Made by a program: the position numbers and the translations under genes. Positions 1 through 6,062 of a stretch of 7,684 nucleotides of DNA are shown in pieces. The first letter of the stretch is position 1. Every line of letters starts with the position of its first letter. The notes under the pieces were generated by a model. That model was given only the letters and a program-made list of their open reading frames with translations, did no database searches and was not told the origin of the DNA. The DNA is from an uncultured Eubacterium sp. (GTDB lineage: Bacteria > Bacillota_A > Clostridia > Lachnospirales > Lachnospiraceae): the NCBI GenBank assembly GCA_948560485.1, contig CAOXUF010000001.1:25968-33651 (forward strand). The letters are read 5' to 3'.

Positions 1-1
1 A

Positions 2-154
2 TTTAAACGGTTAAGGGCAATATATTTATCTTGCACTGATTTTCCAGTTACTTCAAATGGAAAAATAAAAAAGAATGAAATAAAAAAAGCTATTTTTGAT
101 AATAGCACAATGTATAAAAAATATGAGATAAAGGAGGACAAAATCAATGGATAA
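2..154 (+). CDS. C-terminal end of an AMP-forming adenylating enzyme (acyl/aryl ligase or NRPS adenylation type), partial
   Basis: An open frame enters from the left window edge (codons in phase from base 2) and runs 50 codons to TAA at 152-154. The residues D-F-P-V-T-S-N-G-K-I-K-K-N-E (about residues 13-26 of the visible part) match the A10 core of the ANL superfamily (acyl-CoA synthetases, NRPS adenylation domains, aryl-AMP ligases), whose usual form is P-x-T-x-N-G-K-[IV]. The lysine of NGK is the residue that in known members catalyses adenylate formation. About 30 lysine-rich residues follow, a normal C-terminal tail. The end overlaps the acyl carrier protein start by 8 bases, so the two are almost certainly co-translated, and the enzyme probably loads that carrier. 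The substrate-determining part lies outside the window, so acyl, aryl or amino acid cannot be decided. The family call is fairly sure; the partner role is inference. Confidence 0.8.
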   Translation, partial: FKRLRAIYLSCTDFPVTSNGKIKKNEIKKAIFDNSTMYKKYEIKEDKING

Positions 155-395
155 GGAAAAAGAAATTAAGAACGAGGTTATTGATTGTATAAGTGGGCTA
201 TTAGATATATCTCCAGATAAAATTACGGTGGAAGACGATATTGTAGAAGATTTAGGTGCTAATAGTTTTGTGATAGCTGAGATTTTTCTGTGTATGGAGA
301 ATAAGTATAATATAAAATTAGAGGAGGAATTTATATTAGGAAAATCTGTGCATGTACGAGATATAATTGATTTGGTAATAAAGAATACAAATTAA
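147..395 (+). CDS. Acyl (or peptidyl/aryl) carrier protein
   Basis: This 82-residue acidic protein has the length and helix pattern of a free-standing acyl carrier protein. The motif E-D-L-G-A-N-S-F (residues 34-41) corresponds to the DSL-type phosphopantetheine attachment site, with Ser40 as the expected attachment residue; asparagine and phenylalanine replace the usual D and L around it. The preceding ITVEDDIVEDLG and the following MENKYNIKLEEEF are typical ACP helix I-II and helix II-III segments. The ATG at 147 has AAGGAGG at 131-137 with a 9-base spacer, located inside the end of the upstream ligase gene, which it overlaps by 8 bases. Cytoplasmic; it would carry an acyl, aryl or aminoacyl thioester made by the ligase. 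The sequence looks more like an ordinary ACP than DltC, but a specialised role in a natural-product or lipid pathway is likely because the partner is an adenylating enzyme rather than fatty acid synthase genes. The carrier call is firm; the pathway is unknown. Confidence 0.9.
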   Translation: MDKEKEIKNEVIDCISGLLDISPDKITVEDDIVEDLGANSFVIAEIFLCMENKYNIKLEEEFILGKSVHVRDIIDLVIKNTN

Positions 396-414
396 GGAAT
401 GAAGATGATATAAT
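386..414 (+). promoter_or_regulatory. Possible promoter of the TetR-family gene
   Basis: A perfect TATAAT is at 409-414, 39 bases before the GTG start at 453. At 17-bp spacing the -35 position is TACAAA (386-391), a poor match to TTGACA, and it overlaps the end of the carrier protein gene. The expected transcription start would fall at about 420, inside the dyad at 418-439, which is a normal place for an autorepressor to bind. The weak -35 is the main doubt. Confidence 0.4.
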
Positions 415-417
415 ATT

Positions 418-439
418 TACACGCTGATTATAACGTGTA
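418..439 (+). promoter_or_regulatory. 22-bp dyad upstream of tetR, candidate operator
   Basis: Perfect 6-bp arms TACACG (418-423) and CGTGTA (434-439) are separated by 10 bases. The dyad lies just downstream of the TATAAT box and abuts the Shine-Dalgarno sequence of the TetR-family gene, a typical autoregulatory position. A second 22-bp dyad with the same TACA/TGTA ends is present at 1132-1153 before the first ABC gene. That binding is by the adjacent regulator is inference. Confidence 0.5.
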
Positions 440-456
440 GGAGGTAAGATATGTGA
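439..456 (+). promoter_or_regulatory. Ribosome binding site with GTG start and overlapping ATG-TGA start-stop
   Basis: AGGAGG at 439-444 is followed after 8 bases by GTG (453-455), the only start that opens the regulator frame close to a Shine-Dalgarno. Two bases earlier an ATG (451-453) is followed directly by TGA (454-456). Ribosomes choosing this ATG would terminate at once. The regulator therefore starts at GTG, and the minimal start-stop may lower its expression. Confidence 0.6.
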
Positions 457-1055
457 AGAAAAATAGTAAAAAGCCAGAAATAAGGAAGCAGGAACTGATA
501 GAAATAGCCAGTAGATTGTTTGAAGAAAAGGGATACGAGGCAGTATCTGTGAGGGATATCTTGACAGAAGTAGATGGTGCTCCCGGAATGTTTTATTACT
601 ATTTCAAGTCAAAGCAAGATATTTACATAGCAGCAATGGAACGGTATATATCTGAGAGGCTGGAGCGAAAATGTAAGATGATAGAAGATACTGAGATATC
701 ATTTGAAGAAAAGGTGCCAGTTCTTAGAAGTATGATTAAAGAAGATATTAGTGGGTATCTAGAGAGATACAATCCTGAAATGGACAATTCTATTTCAGAT
801 TCATCTTATAAGATATGGGAACTGGTGCAAATGATTAGTCGTATGATAAAACCATATTCAAAATTTATTCTTCAAGGTATTGAAGAAAAGAAATTGTCTA
901 ATAATATGGGAATAACAGAAGAAAATGCAGAAGCCTATGCAATGTTTGTGCTATATGGCGCATGGGGAATGATTTATAATGGCAGATTTACAGGAAGCGA
1001 TAAGCAGTATGAAGTGAACGATATTCTTGAGATTATCAACAAATTATTTTATTAG
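453..1055 (+). CDS. TetR/AcrR-family transcriptional regulator
   Basis: This 200-residue protein has the usual TetR-family length. The N-terminal DNA-binding domain (about residues 10-58) shows the family pattern: helix 1 with I-E-I-A-S-R-L-F-E-E-K-G-Y-E, then V-S-V-R-D-I-L-T-E-V (helix 2) and G-A-P-G-M-F-Y-Y-Y-F-K-S-K (recognition helix and helix 4 start, about 42-54). The remainder (about 60-200) is a helical ligand-binding and dimerisation domain, which is not conserved enough to name a ligand. Such proteins usually repress nearby transport genes and release DNA when they bind a small molecule. It lies 57 bp after the carrier protein and 125 bp before the ABC/ECF operon, and matching dyads flank it at 418-439 and 1132-1153. 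Its low GC resembles the upstream genes rather than the transporters. The start is GTG, chosen from AGGAGG at 439-444. The family is sure; the target is inferred from position. Confidence 0.93.
   Translation: MKKNSKKPEIRKQELIEIASRLFEEKGYEAVSVRDILTEVDGAPGMFYYYFKSKQDIYIAAMERYISERLERKCKMIEDTEISFEEKVPVLRSMIKEDISGYLERYNPEMDNSISDSSYKIWELVQMISRMIKPYSKFILQGIEEKKLSNNMGITEENAEAYAMFVLYGAWGMIYNGRFTGSDKQYEVNDILEIINKLFY
1027..1055 (+). promoter_or_regulatory. Weak candidate promoter for the transporter operon
   Basis: TTGAGA (1027-1032, five of six matches to TTGACA) and TATTAG (1050-1055, four of six to TATAAT) are 17 bp apart, inside the end of the TetR-family gene. A transcript from here would begin near 1062 and carry the hairpin at 1082-1120 and the dyad at 1132-1153 in its leader. 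No better promoter was found between 1056 and 1180, although TATATA at 1070-1075 is another possible -10. Readthrough from tetR is the alternative. Confidence 0.3.
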
Positions 1056-1081
1056 AACTAAAACAATTTTATATATGGTTT

Positions 1082-1120
1082 TCGCAACGGAAATGTTCCA
1101 GATGGGCATTTCCGTTGTGG
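1082..1120 (+). terminator. Strong leader hairpin, possible weak terminator or attenuator
   Basis: Perfect 11-bp arms CAACGGAAATG (1085-1095) and CATTTCCGTTG (1107-1117) flank an 11-base loop. G-U and C-G pairs can extend the stem outward to 1082/1120 and inward to 1098/1104. Only four T residues follow (1123-1126, two bases after the extended stem), so it is a poor intrinsic terminator by itself. It lies 27 bases after the regulator stop and about 60 bases before the first ABC gene. It could end part of the tetR transcript, attenuate the operon, or protect the mRNA 5' end. Confidence 0.45.
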
Positions 1121-1131
1121 CGTTTTAGGGA

Positions 1132-1153
1132 TACAGAACGAGTTCGGTCTGTA
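1132..1153 (+). promoter_or_regulatory. 22-bp imperfect dyad before the ABC/ECF operon, candidate operator
   Basis: The outer arms TACAGA (1132-1137) and TCTGTA (1148-1153) pair exactly, and nine of eleven positions are symmetrical overall. Its length and its TACA/TGTA ends are the same as in the dyad at 418-439 upstream of tetR. It sits between the leader hairpin and the ribosome binding site of the first ABC gene, where a bound repressor could block elongation or initiation. That the TetR-family protein binds here is inference from position and similarity. Confidence 0.45.
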
Positions 1154-1166
1154 AAAAATAGCAAGG

Positions 1167-1173
1167 AAAGAGG
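1167..1173 (+). promoter_or_regulatory. Ribosome binding site deciding the start of the first ABC gene
   Basis: AAAGAGG lies 7 bases before ATG at 1181. The open frame extends 22 codons further upstream to a TTG at 1115, but that TTG lies inside the right arm of the leader hairpin and has no Shine-Dalgarno, so 1181 is the better start. Confidence 0.7.
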
Positions 1174-1180
1174 TAGTCAA

Positions 1181-2986
1181 ATGAAGTCAGAAGAAAAGAA
1201 AAAGAAAGGCATTCCAAGATTGCTTGAAGTGTCGGAGGAGAGGAATACACCAATGGCAGTAAGTGTTTTCCTTTCTGTTGCAGGAACAATCTGCCAGCTC
1301 AGCCCTTTCGTGTCGGTATATAAGATTATGGCGGAGCTGTTAAGTCATGCAGCATCAGGCGGGGCGCTTAGAACAGGGTATATGATTCAATGGGCGGTTT
1401 ACGGATTGTTCGGGCTGGTGGTCGGGTATATTTTAGCTTATGCTGGCGGAATGCTGTCCCATATGTTTGCCTATCGTGTCATATGCGGGGTACGCTTAAA
1501 AGTTGCGGAACATATCGGGAAACTTCCAATGGGGTATATGAGCAGCAATTCCGTTGGGAAAATAAAGCAGGTACTTGATGCGGATGTTGAACATATAGAA
1601 AGTTTTTTGGCGCATCAGCTCCCGGATTTTATCGGTACGCTTGTGATGCTACTGGTGCTGTTCATTACCATGTTCTCGTTGAACGGCTGGCTTGCACTTG
1701 CGTGTCTTGTGCCGATTATTGTTGGCTTTGGCTGTCAGTTTGCTGTCATGATTAAAATTATGAAAAGCGGCGGAGTAAAAGAAAATTTTGATGCGCTTGA
1801 GCGTATCAGTTCTTCGTCTATACAGTATGTCAAGGGTATGCCTTCCATTAAGATTTTCGGGCAGACAGTAAAATCTTTCCGCAAATTTTATGATGACATC
1901 ATAAGCTATCGTGATTTTACAGCACAAATGACGGAGAAAATACGTCCGGGATATGTGCGTTTCCGTATGTTTGTTTTATCAGTGGCTACTTTCATTGTTC
2001 CGATAGGGTTGCTGTTTTACCTGAAAAATCCGGCAGATGTTTCTTTTGTGACAACATTTATTTTCTTTCTGATTCTGGGACCGGGTGCGGCAACGCCAAC
2101 TTTGAAGCTGCGGAATTTTTCAGAGAGTATGAATGTGATTACGGAAGGAGTAAACAGGGTGGATGAAATCTTGAACGAAAAGGCAATGGAAGAACCTGTA
2201 AACGGAAGAATCCCGAATGAGCATGACATTGAGTTTTGTGATGTGGAATTTTCCTATCTTACAGAGGACAGACAGATTTTGAATAAAGTATCTTTCGTGG
2301 CAAAACAGGGAGAGATCACCGCATTAGTAGGTGCATCGGGGGCAGGAAAATCCACGATTGCAGAGCTTATTCCGAGGTTTTGGGATGTAACGGGTGGATC
2401 TATTAAGATTGGCGGTATCAATATCAAAGATATAAAAACAAATGATTTAATGGGGCAGATGTCTTTTGTATTTCAGGAGAGTTTCCTGTTTTCGGATACT
2501 ATCTATAACAATATTGCACTTGGGAAGCCGGATGCGGCGAGGGAAGAAGTGGAAAATGCGGCAAAAGCGGCACAGTGTCATGATTTTATCATGCAGTTAC
2601 AGGATGGATATGATACAAAAATCGGGGAAGGCGGCGTGTATCTGTCTGGCGGGGAACAGCAGAGGGTTTCCATTGCAAGGGCGATTTTGAAAAATGCGCC
2701 GATTCTGATTCTTGATGAAGCAAGTGCCTATGCGGATGCGGAGAATGAACATGAAATGCAGAAGGCATTGCGGGAACTGATTAAAAATAAAACGGTGATT
2801 ATGATTGCGCACCGTCTGACAACGATTTGTAATGCAGACCAGATTTTAGTGGTAGCGGATGGCTCCATTCACGAACAAGGAAAACATGAGGAATTGATCC
2901 GGCAAAATGGAATGTATGCGTCTATGTGGAATGCGGCAATGGATGCTGCAAAATGGAAAATTGAAGCAAAGGAGGCGTTTGTATGA
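1181..2986 (+). CDS. ABC half-transporter 1 (fused permease and ATPase, YbtP/IrtA-like arrangement)
   Basis: This 601-residue protein has a six-helix membrane domain (hydrophobic stretches about 24-50, 67-95, 148-190 and 262-308, the last three each able to hold one or two helices) followed by a nucleotide-binding domain from about residue 350. All ATPase motifs are present: Walker A G-A-S-G-A-G-K-S-T (384-392), Q-loop F-V-F-Q-E, signature L-S-G-G-E-Q-Q-R (488-495), Walker B I-L-I-L-D-E (508-513) with catalytic Glu513, and switch His544. The D-loop reads S-A-Y-A-D-A-E-N instead of the usual S-x-L-D, a noticeable departure. Half-transporters work as dimers; the partner is surely the next gene, which it overlaps by 4 bases (ATGA). 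The family fold covers drug and lipid exporters and also the siderophore importers IrtAB and YbtPQ. The pairing with an ECF importer favours uptake or processing of a metallophore-like ligand, but export is not excluded. Confidence 0.9.
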   Translation: MKSEEKKKKGIPRLLEVSEERNTPMAVSVFLSVAGTICQLSPFVSVYKIMAELLSHAASGGALRTGYMIQWAVYGLFGLVVGYILAYAGGMLSHMFAYRVICGVRLKVAEHIGKLPMGYMSSNSVGKIKQVLDADVEHIESFLAHQLPDFIGTLVMLLVLFITMFSLNGWLALACLVPIIVGFGCQFAVMIKIMKSGGVKENFDALERISSSSIQYVKGMPSIKIFGQTVKSFRKFYDDIISYRDFTAQMTEKIRPGYVRFRMFVLSVATFIVPIGLLFYLKNPADVSFVTTFIFFLILGPGAATPTLKLRNFSESMNVITEGVNRVDEILNEKAMEEPVNGRIPNEHDIEFCDVEFSYLTEDRQILNKVSFVAKQGEITALVGASGAGKSTIAELIPRFWDVTGGSIKIGGINIKDIKTNDLMGQMSFVFQESFLFSDTIYNNIALGKPDAAREEVENAAKAAQCHDFIMQLQDGYDTKIGEGGVYLSGGEQQRVSIARAILKNAPILILDEASAYADAENEHEMQKALRELIKNKTVIMIAHRLTTICNADQILVVADGSIHEQGKHEELIRQNGMYASMWNAAMDAAKWKIEAKEAFV

Positions 2987-4737
2987 TGACACAATTATTG
3001 AATGCCATTACCTGCAATGATACAAAAAAGCTGGTAAGACCGACAATATGGAACGTACTGGCAAATTTGGTGAACCTGCTACCATTTATCTGTTTAGCTG
3101 CGATTGTGGGGCATATTTATCTGTATTTTGAAACCGGGATAATAAACCACAGATTTTTTTGGACGACTTGGGGAGTTATGGTCTTGTTCTTTTTCATAGC
3201 TTATATCTGCGAAAATATTGCCTGCAAGGTTACATATCATGACGGCTTTTTCGCTTCGGCAGAGGGAAGGATTAAACTGGCAGAGCATATCCGCAAGCTG
3301 CCATTAGGATTCCTGATGAGCAAAGATTCCGGGGAAATCGGGAATATGATAATGAATGATTTTTCAAGGACGGAAACAGCGATGACGCATATCATGCCTC
3401 AGATGGTCAGCGGGATTATGGTGGCTGTGTTTGCATCTGCGCTTATGTTTGTGGAAGACTGGCGGATGGGGATTGCGATGTTTGCTGGATTCCCGATTGC
3501 AATTCTAATCATGCTTGGGATGCGTGGTCTTGAAAGAAAATTGGATACCCGTTTATCAATGGCAAGGGTGGAACAGGCAAATAAGCTGCAGGAGTATCTG
3601 TATGGTATGCGTATCATAAAATCATACAATATGCAGGGGGATAATTTTGCAAAGCTGAAAAGCGCCTGTACCAATTACCGGGATGCCTGCATCAAGGTTG
3701 AGGGCGGCATCGGGCCGCTGAATCTGGTATCTGCAGCTTTCCTTAGAAGTGGACTGTCGCTTATGACAGTGACGGGCGTGTTCCTTATGGCGGGTGGAAC
3801 ATTGGAAGTGTCGGATTTTGCACTGTTTCTGCTTGTGGGAACCCGTGTATTTGACCCGCTGGCGGTTGCCATTATGAATTATTCCGAACTTATGATGTGC
3901 AGTATGTCTGGTGAACGTATTGTAAAACTGCTGGAAGAACCGGAGATGCACGGGAAAGAGGGAGTGCCGGACAGTAATGAGGTCGTATTTAAAAATGTCA
4001 CTTTTGGATATAGTGACAGGGACGTTTTAAAAGATGTGTCCGCAAGTTTTGAGCCAGGAACACTGACCGCTATCGTAGGGCTGTCCGGTTCGGGAAAGAG
4101 TACCATGCTGCGCCTGCTTGCAAGATTTTATGACCCGTCTGAGGGGAAAATTTTATATGGCGGTGTAGATGAAAAGGAAATTGAGCCGGAAAAGCTGATG
4201 CAGAAAATCTCGTTTGTTTTTCAGGATGTCTATCTTTTTCAGGATACCATTGCAAACAATATCCGGTATGGAAAGGAAAACGCTTCGCAGGAAGAAATTG
4301 AAAATGCGGCAAAACTGGCTAACTGCTATGACTTTATTATGAAACAGCCGCAGGGCTTTGAAACTATGATTGGAGAGGGCGGTTCAACCTTGTCCGGCGG
4401 GGAAAAGCAGAGGATTTCCATTGCAAGGGCAATTTTAAAAGACGCTCCGGTGGTGCTGCTTGACGAAGCCACATCTTCCCTTGATCCGGAGAATGAAGCC
4501 GAGATACAGCAGGCAATCAGCCGTCTGGTAAAAGGCAGAACCGTTATTGTGATTGCGCACCGCTTAAAGACAGTGGTGGGGGCGGATAAAATACTTGTGC
4601 TTGACAGGGGAACTATTACAGAAAGCGGAACGCATAGTGAGCTTCTTAACCGGAACGGGCTGTACGCAAAACTGTGGAATTTGCAGACAGCCACAGAAGG
4701 TTGGAAAATAAATGAAAACATTAAAGGAGGAAATTAA
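2983..4737 (+). CDS. ABC half-transporter 2 (fused permease and ATPase, YbtQ/IrtB-like arrangement)
   Basis: This 584-residue partner of the preceding half-transporter has a membrane domain with hydrophobic stretches at about 22-48, 60-80, 141-180 and 246-295, then a nucleotide-binding domain. The motifs are complete: Walker A G-L-S-G-S-G-K-S-T (366-374), Q-loop F-V-F-Q-D, signature L-S-G-G-E-K-Q-R (470-477), Walker B V-V-L-L-D-E (490-495), a canonical D-loop S-S-L-D-P-E-N-E and switch His526. Both half-transporters keep the catalytic glutamate and histidine, so neither ATP site of the heterodimer looks degenerate. The start at ATG 2983 overlaps the upstream stop (ATGA) and has AAAGGAGG at 2968-2975 with 7-base spacing; a second ATG follows at once at 2986. 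The membrane domain segment K-L-P-L-G-F and the following S-x-D-S-G-E-I resemble the same region of half-transporter 1 (K-L-P-M-G-Y), which supports common ancestry. The substrate is unknown. Confidence 0.9.
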   Translation: MMTQLLNAITCNDTKKLVRPTIWNVLANLVNLLPFICLAAIVGHIYLYFETGIINHRFFWTTWGVMVLFFFIAYICENIACKVTYHDGFFASAEGRIKLAEHIRKLPLGFLMSKDSGEIGNMIMNDFSRTETAMTHIMPQMVSGIMVAVFASALMFVEDWRMGIAMFAGFPIAILIMLGMRGLERKLDTRLSMARVEQANKLQEYLYGMRIIKSYNMQGDNFAKLKSACTNYRDACIKVEGGIGPLNLVSAAFLRSGLSLMTVTGVFLMAGGTLEVSDFALFLLVGTRVFDPLAVAIMNYSELMMCSMSGERIVKLLEEPEMHGKEGVPDSNEVVFKNVTFGYSDRDVLKDVSASFEPGTLTAIVGLSGSGKSTMLRLLARFYDPSEGKILYGGVDEKEIEPEKLMQKISFVFQDVYLFQDTIANNIRYGKENASQEEIENAAKLANCYDFIMKQPQGFETMIGEGGSTLSGGEKQRISIARAILKDAPVVLLDEATSSLDPENEAEIQQAISRLVKGRTVIVIAHRLKTVVGADKILVLDRGTITESGTHSELLNRNGLYAKLWNLQTATEGWKINENIKGGN

Positions 4738-4740
4738 AAA

Positions 4741-5337
4741 ATGGGAAATCAAAAAAAGGGCAATTCGTCCAGAGGGGCGATTGCGGCAGGAGTGTTTATC
4801 GCATTGTATCTTGTAACCTATGTCATTGTTGGCGCTATCTGCATGCCGATAGCTGTCATATTTTTGCTGATGCCTGAAGCGGTGGCGCTGCTTGCAGCTC
4901 CTACATATCATATGATGCTTGCAAAATCGCCATCTGGCATACCGATATTCATAGCGGCGGTTATTCCAAGCTTGATTCTGATTGCAACCGGACATATCCC
5001 GATTGCTCCGCTTATCAGCATTCCAGCAGGTATTGTTGCAATATTGCTGGCAAAGAAAGGGGATTATAAGGATTTTAAATGGAATGCCGCAAGCCATGTG
5101 GTATTTTCGTGGAATTTGTTCGGCGGTTTTGTTCCAATCTGGTTTATGCGTGATTATTTCTTTGAAAGTACATTGGAGGGCGGAATGAGCCAGGAATTTT
5201 GTGATACTGTCCGCAGCCTTACTCCTTGGTGGGTACTTCCTGTGATGCTGGTGGCAACGGCGCTGTTTTCCCTTTTGGGTTCATTGTTTACGAAAAAGGT
5301 GCTGAATAAGCATCTGAACAAAGCTGGCGTATTATGA
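4741..5337 (+). CDS. ECF transporter S component, MptD / Trep_Strep-type
   Basis: This 198-residue, very hydrophobic protein has about five or six membrane segments (roughly 14-32, 33-53, 66-83, 86-104, 117-135, 163-183) and a basic C-terminal end T-K-K-V-L-N-K-H (184-191). The size, hydrophobicity and basic C-terminal motif fit the Trep_Strep family (TIGR02185), now often annotated as MptD-family putative ECF S component. S components bind the small-molecule ligand in the membrane and are driven by the T component and ATPases. The next two genes are exactly those parts, so this is a dedicated (group I-type) ECF importer. The ligand of this family is not established to my knowledge. AAAGGAGG at 4723-4730 precedes the ATG by 10 bases, and the gene begins 3 bases after the preceding stop. 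The family call rests on recognition by eye plus gene context. Confidence 0.82.
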   Translation: MGNQKKGNSSRGAIAAGVFIALYLVTYVIVGAICMPIAVIFLLMPEAVALLAAPTYHMMLAKSPSGIPIFIAAVIPSLILIATGHIPIAPLISIPAGIVAILLAKKGDYKDFKWNAASHVVFSWNLFGGFVPIWFMRDYFFESTLEGGMSQEFCDTVRSLTPWWVLPVMLVATALFSLLGSLFTKKVLNKHLNKAGVL

Positions 5338-6062
5338 ATAAAGGGTTAGACAAGTGGTGCTTAAATTTTGATCCACGCACGAAGATGTTACTGCTGATAG
5401 AATTGGACATTATTCTCTTTATGGGGCATTCGCTGATATATGAAACCTGTGTACTTCTTTTCTGTTCCCTTATCCTTGCGATAGGGGGACAGCCAAAAAG
5501 CGCAGTGAAGTTTTTGGGTGTTTACATAGTGTTTGTTGTAATTCAGTGGTTTGCTGACCCTTATATGGACATTTTTGTGTTTTCACTGCTGCATTTTATT
5601 ACGGTCTGTGTCAGAAAACTGCTCCCCTGCATCATGCTGGGAAAGTGGCTGATTGCCACAACGGAAGTAAGCTCTTTTGTGGCGTCATTATGGAAAATGA
5701 AAATCCCAAAGGATGTAATCATTACAACATCGGTCATGTTCCGGTGCTTTCCAACGATAAAAGAAGAATGGGAATCTATTCAAATGGCGATGAAAATGAG
5801 AGGCATAGACCTGAATGCAAAGCGCCTGATATCTTCCCCTGTGAGGACAATGGAATATTTATTTGTGCCGCTGTTCATCTCTGTATTGAATGTGAGTGAT
5901 GAACTGGCGGCGGCTGCGCTTTGCCGTGGGCTTGACAAGCCAGGGCATCATACCTGCATGGAGCCGGTACATTTTCAGTGGTTTGATTATGTGTTTATGC
6001 TGGCTGCGACTATATGGCTGGTTGTAATGTGTGTGCTGTGGATAAGGGGGTATAGGGTGTGA
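5334..6062 (+). CDS. ECF transporter T component (EcfT-type transmembrane scaffold)
   Basis: This 242-residue membrane protein begins with L-N-F-D-P-R-T-K (about 10-17), a usual opening of EcfT/CbiQ proteins, followed by several hydrophobic segments (about 18-48, 57-105, 170-190, 217-237). Two short arginine-glycine motifs that in this family form the coupling helices contacting the two ATPase subunits are visible: A-M-K-M-R-G (152-157) and A-L-C-R-G (195-199). The protein links the S component to the ATPases at the membrane. It starts with an ATG overlapping the S component stop by 4 bases (ATGA) and ends overlapping the ATPase start (GTGA), so the three ECF parts are translationally coupled. 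Its place between S component and ATPase leaves little doubt about the role. Confidence 0.92.
   Translation: MNKGLDKWCLNFDPRTKMLLLIELDIILFMGHSLIYETCVLLFCSLILAIGGQPKSAVKFLGVYIVFVVIQWFADPYMDIFVFSLLHFITVCVRKLLPCIMLGKWLIATTEVSSFVASLWKMKIPKDVIITTSVMFRCFPTIKEEWESIQMAMKMRGIDLNAKRLISSPVRTMEYLFVPLFISVLNVSDELAAAALCRGLDKPGHHTCMEPVHFQWFDYVFMLAATIWLVVMCVLWIRGYRV

Noticed and set aside
147..395. Carrier protein as DltC of a D-alanylation operon.
   Set aside because: The sequence around the serine is ACP-like (GANSF), an adenylating enzyme directly precedes it without a DltB-type gene between, and no DltD follows.
1115..1180. In-frame 22-codon extension of the first ABC protein beginning at TTG 1115.
   Set aside because: The TTG lies in the right arm of the leader hairpin, has no Shine-Dalgarno, and the added residues are charged and unlike an ABC N-terminus. 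The ATG at 1181 has a well-placed ribosome binding site.
4564..5097. A 177-codon open frame on the minus strand across the half-transporter 2/S component junction, and other minus-strand frames over the transporter genes.
   Set aside because: They overlap clearly recognisable conserved proteins, have no recognisable domains, are rich in Cys, His and Arg as expected of antisense shadows, and lack convincing ribosome binding sites.
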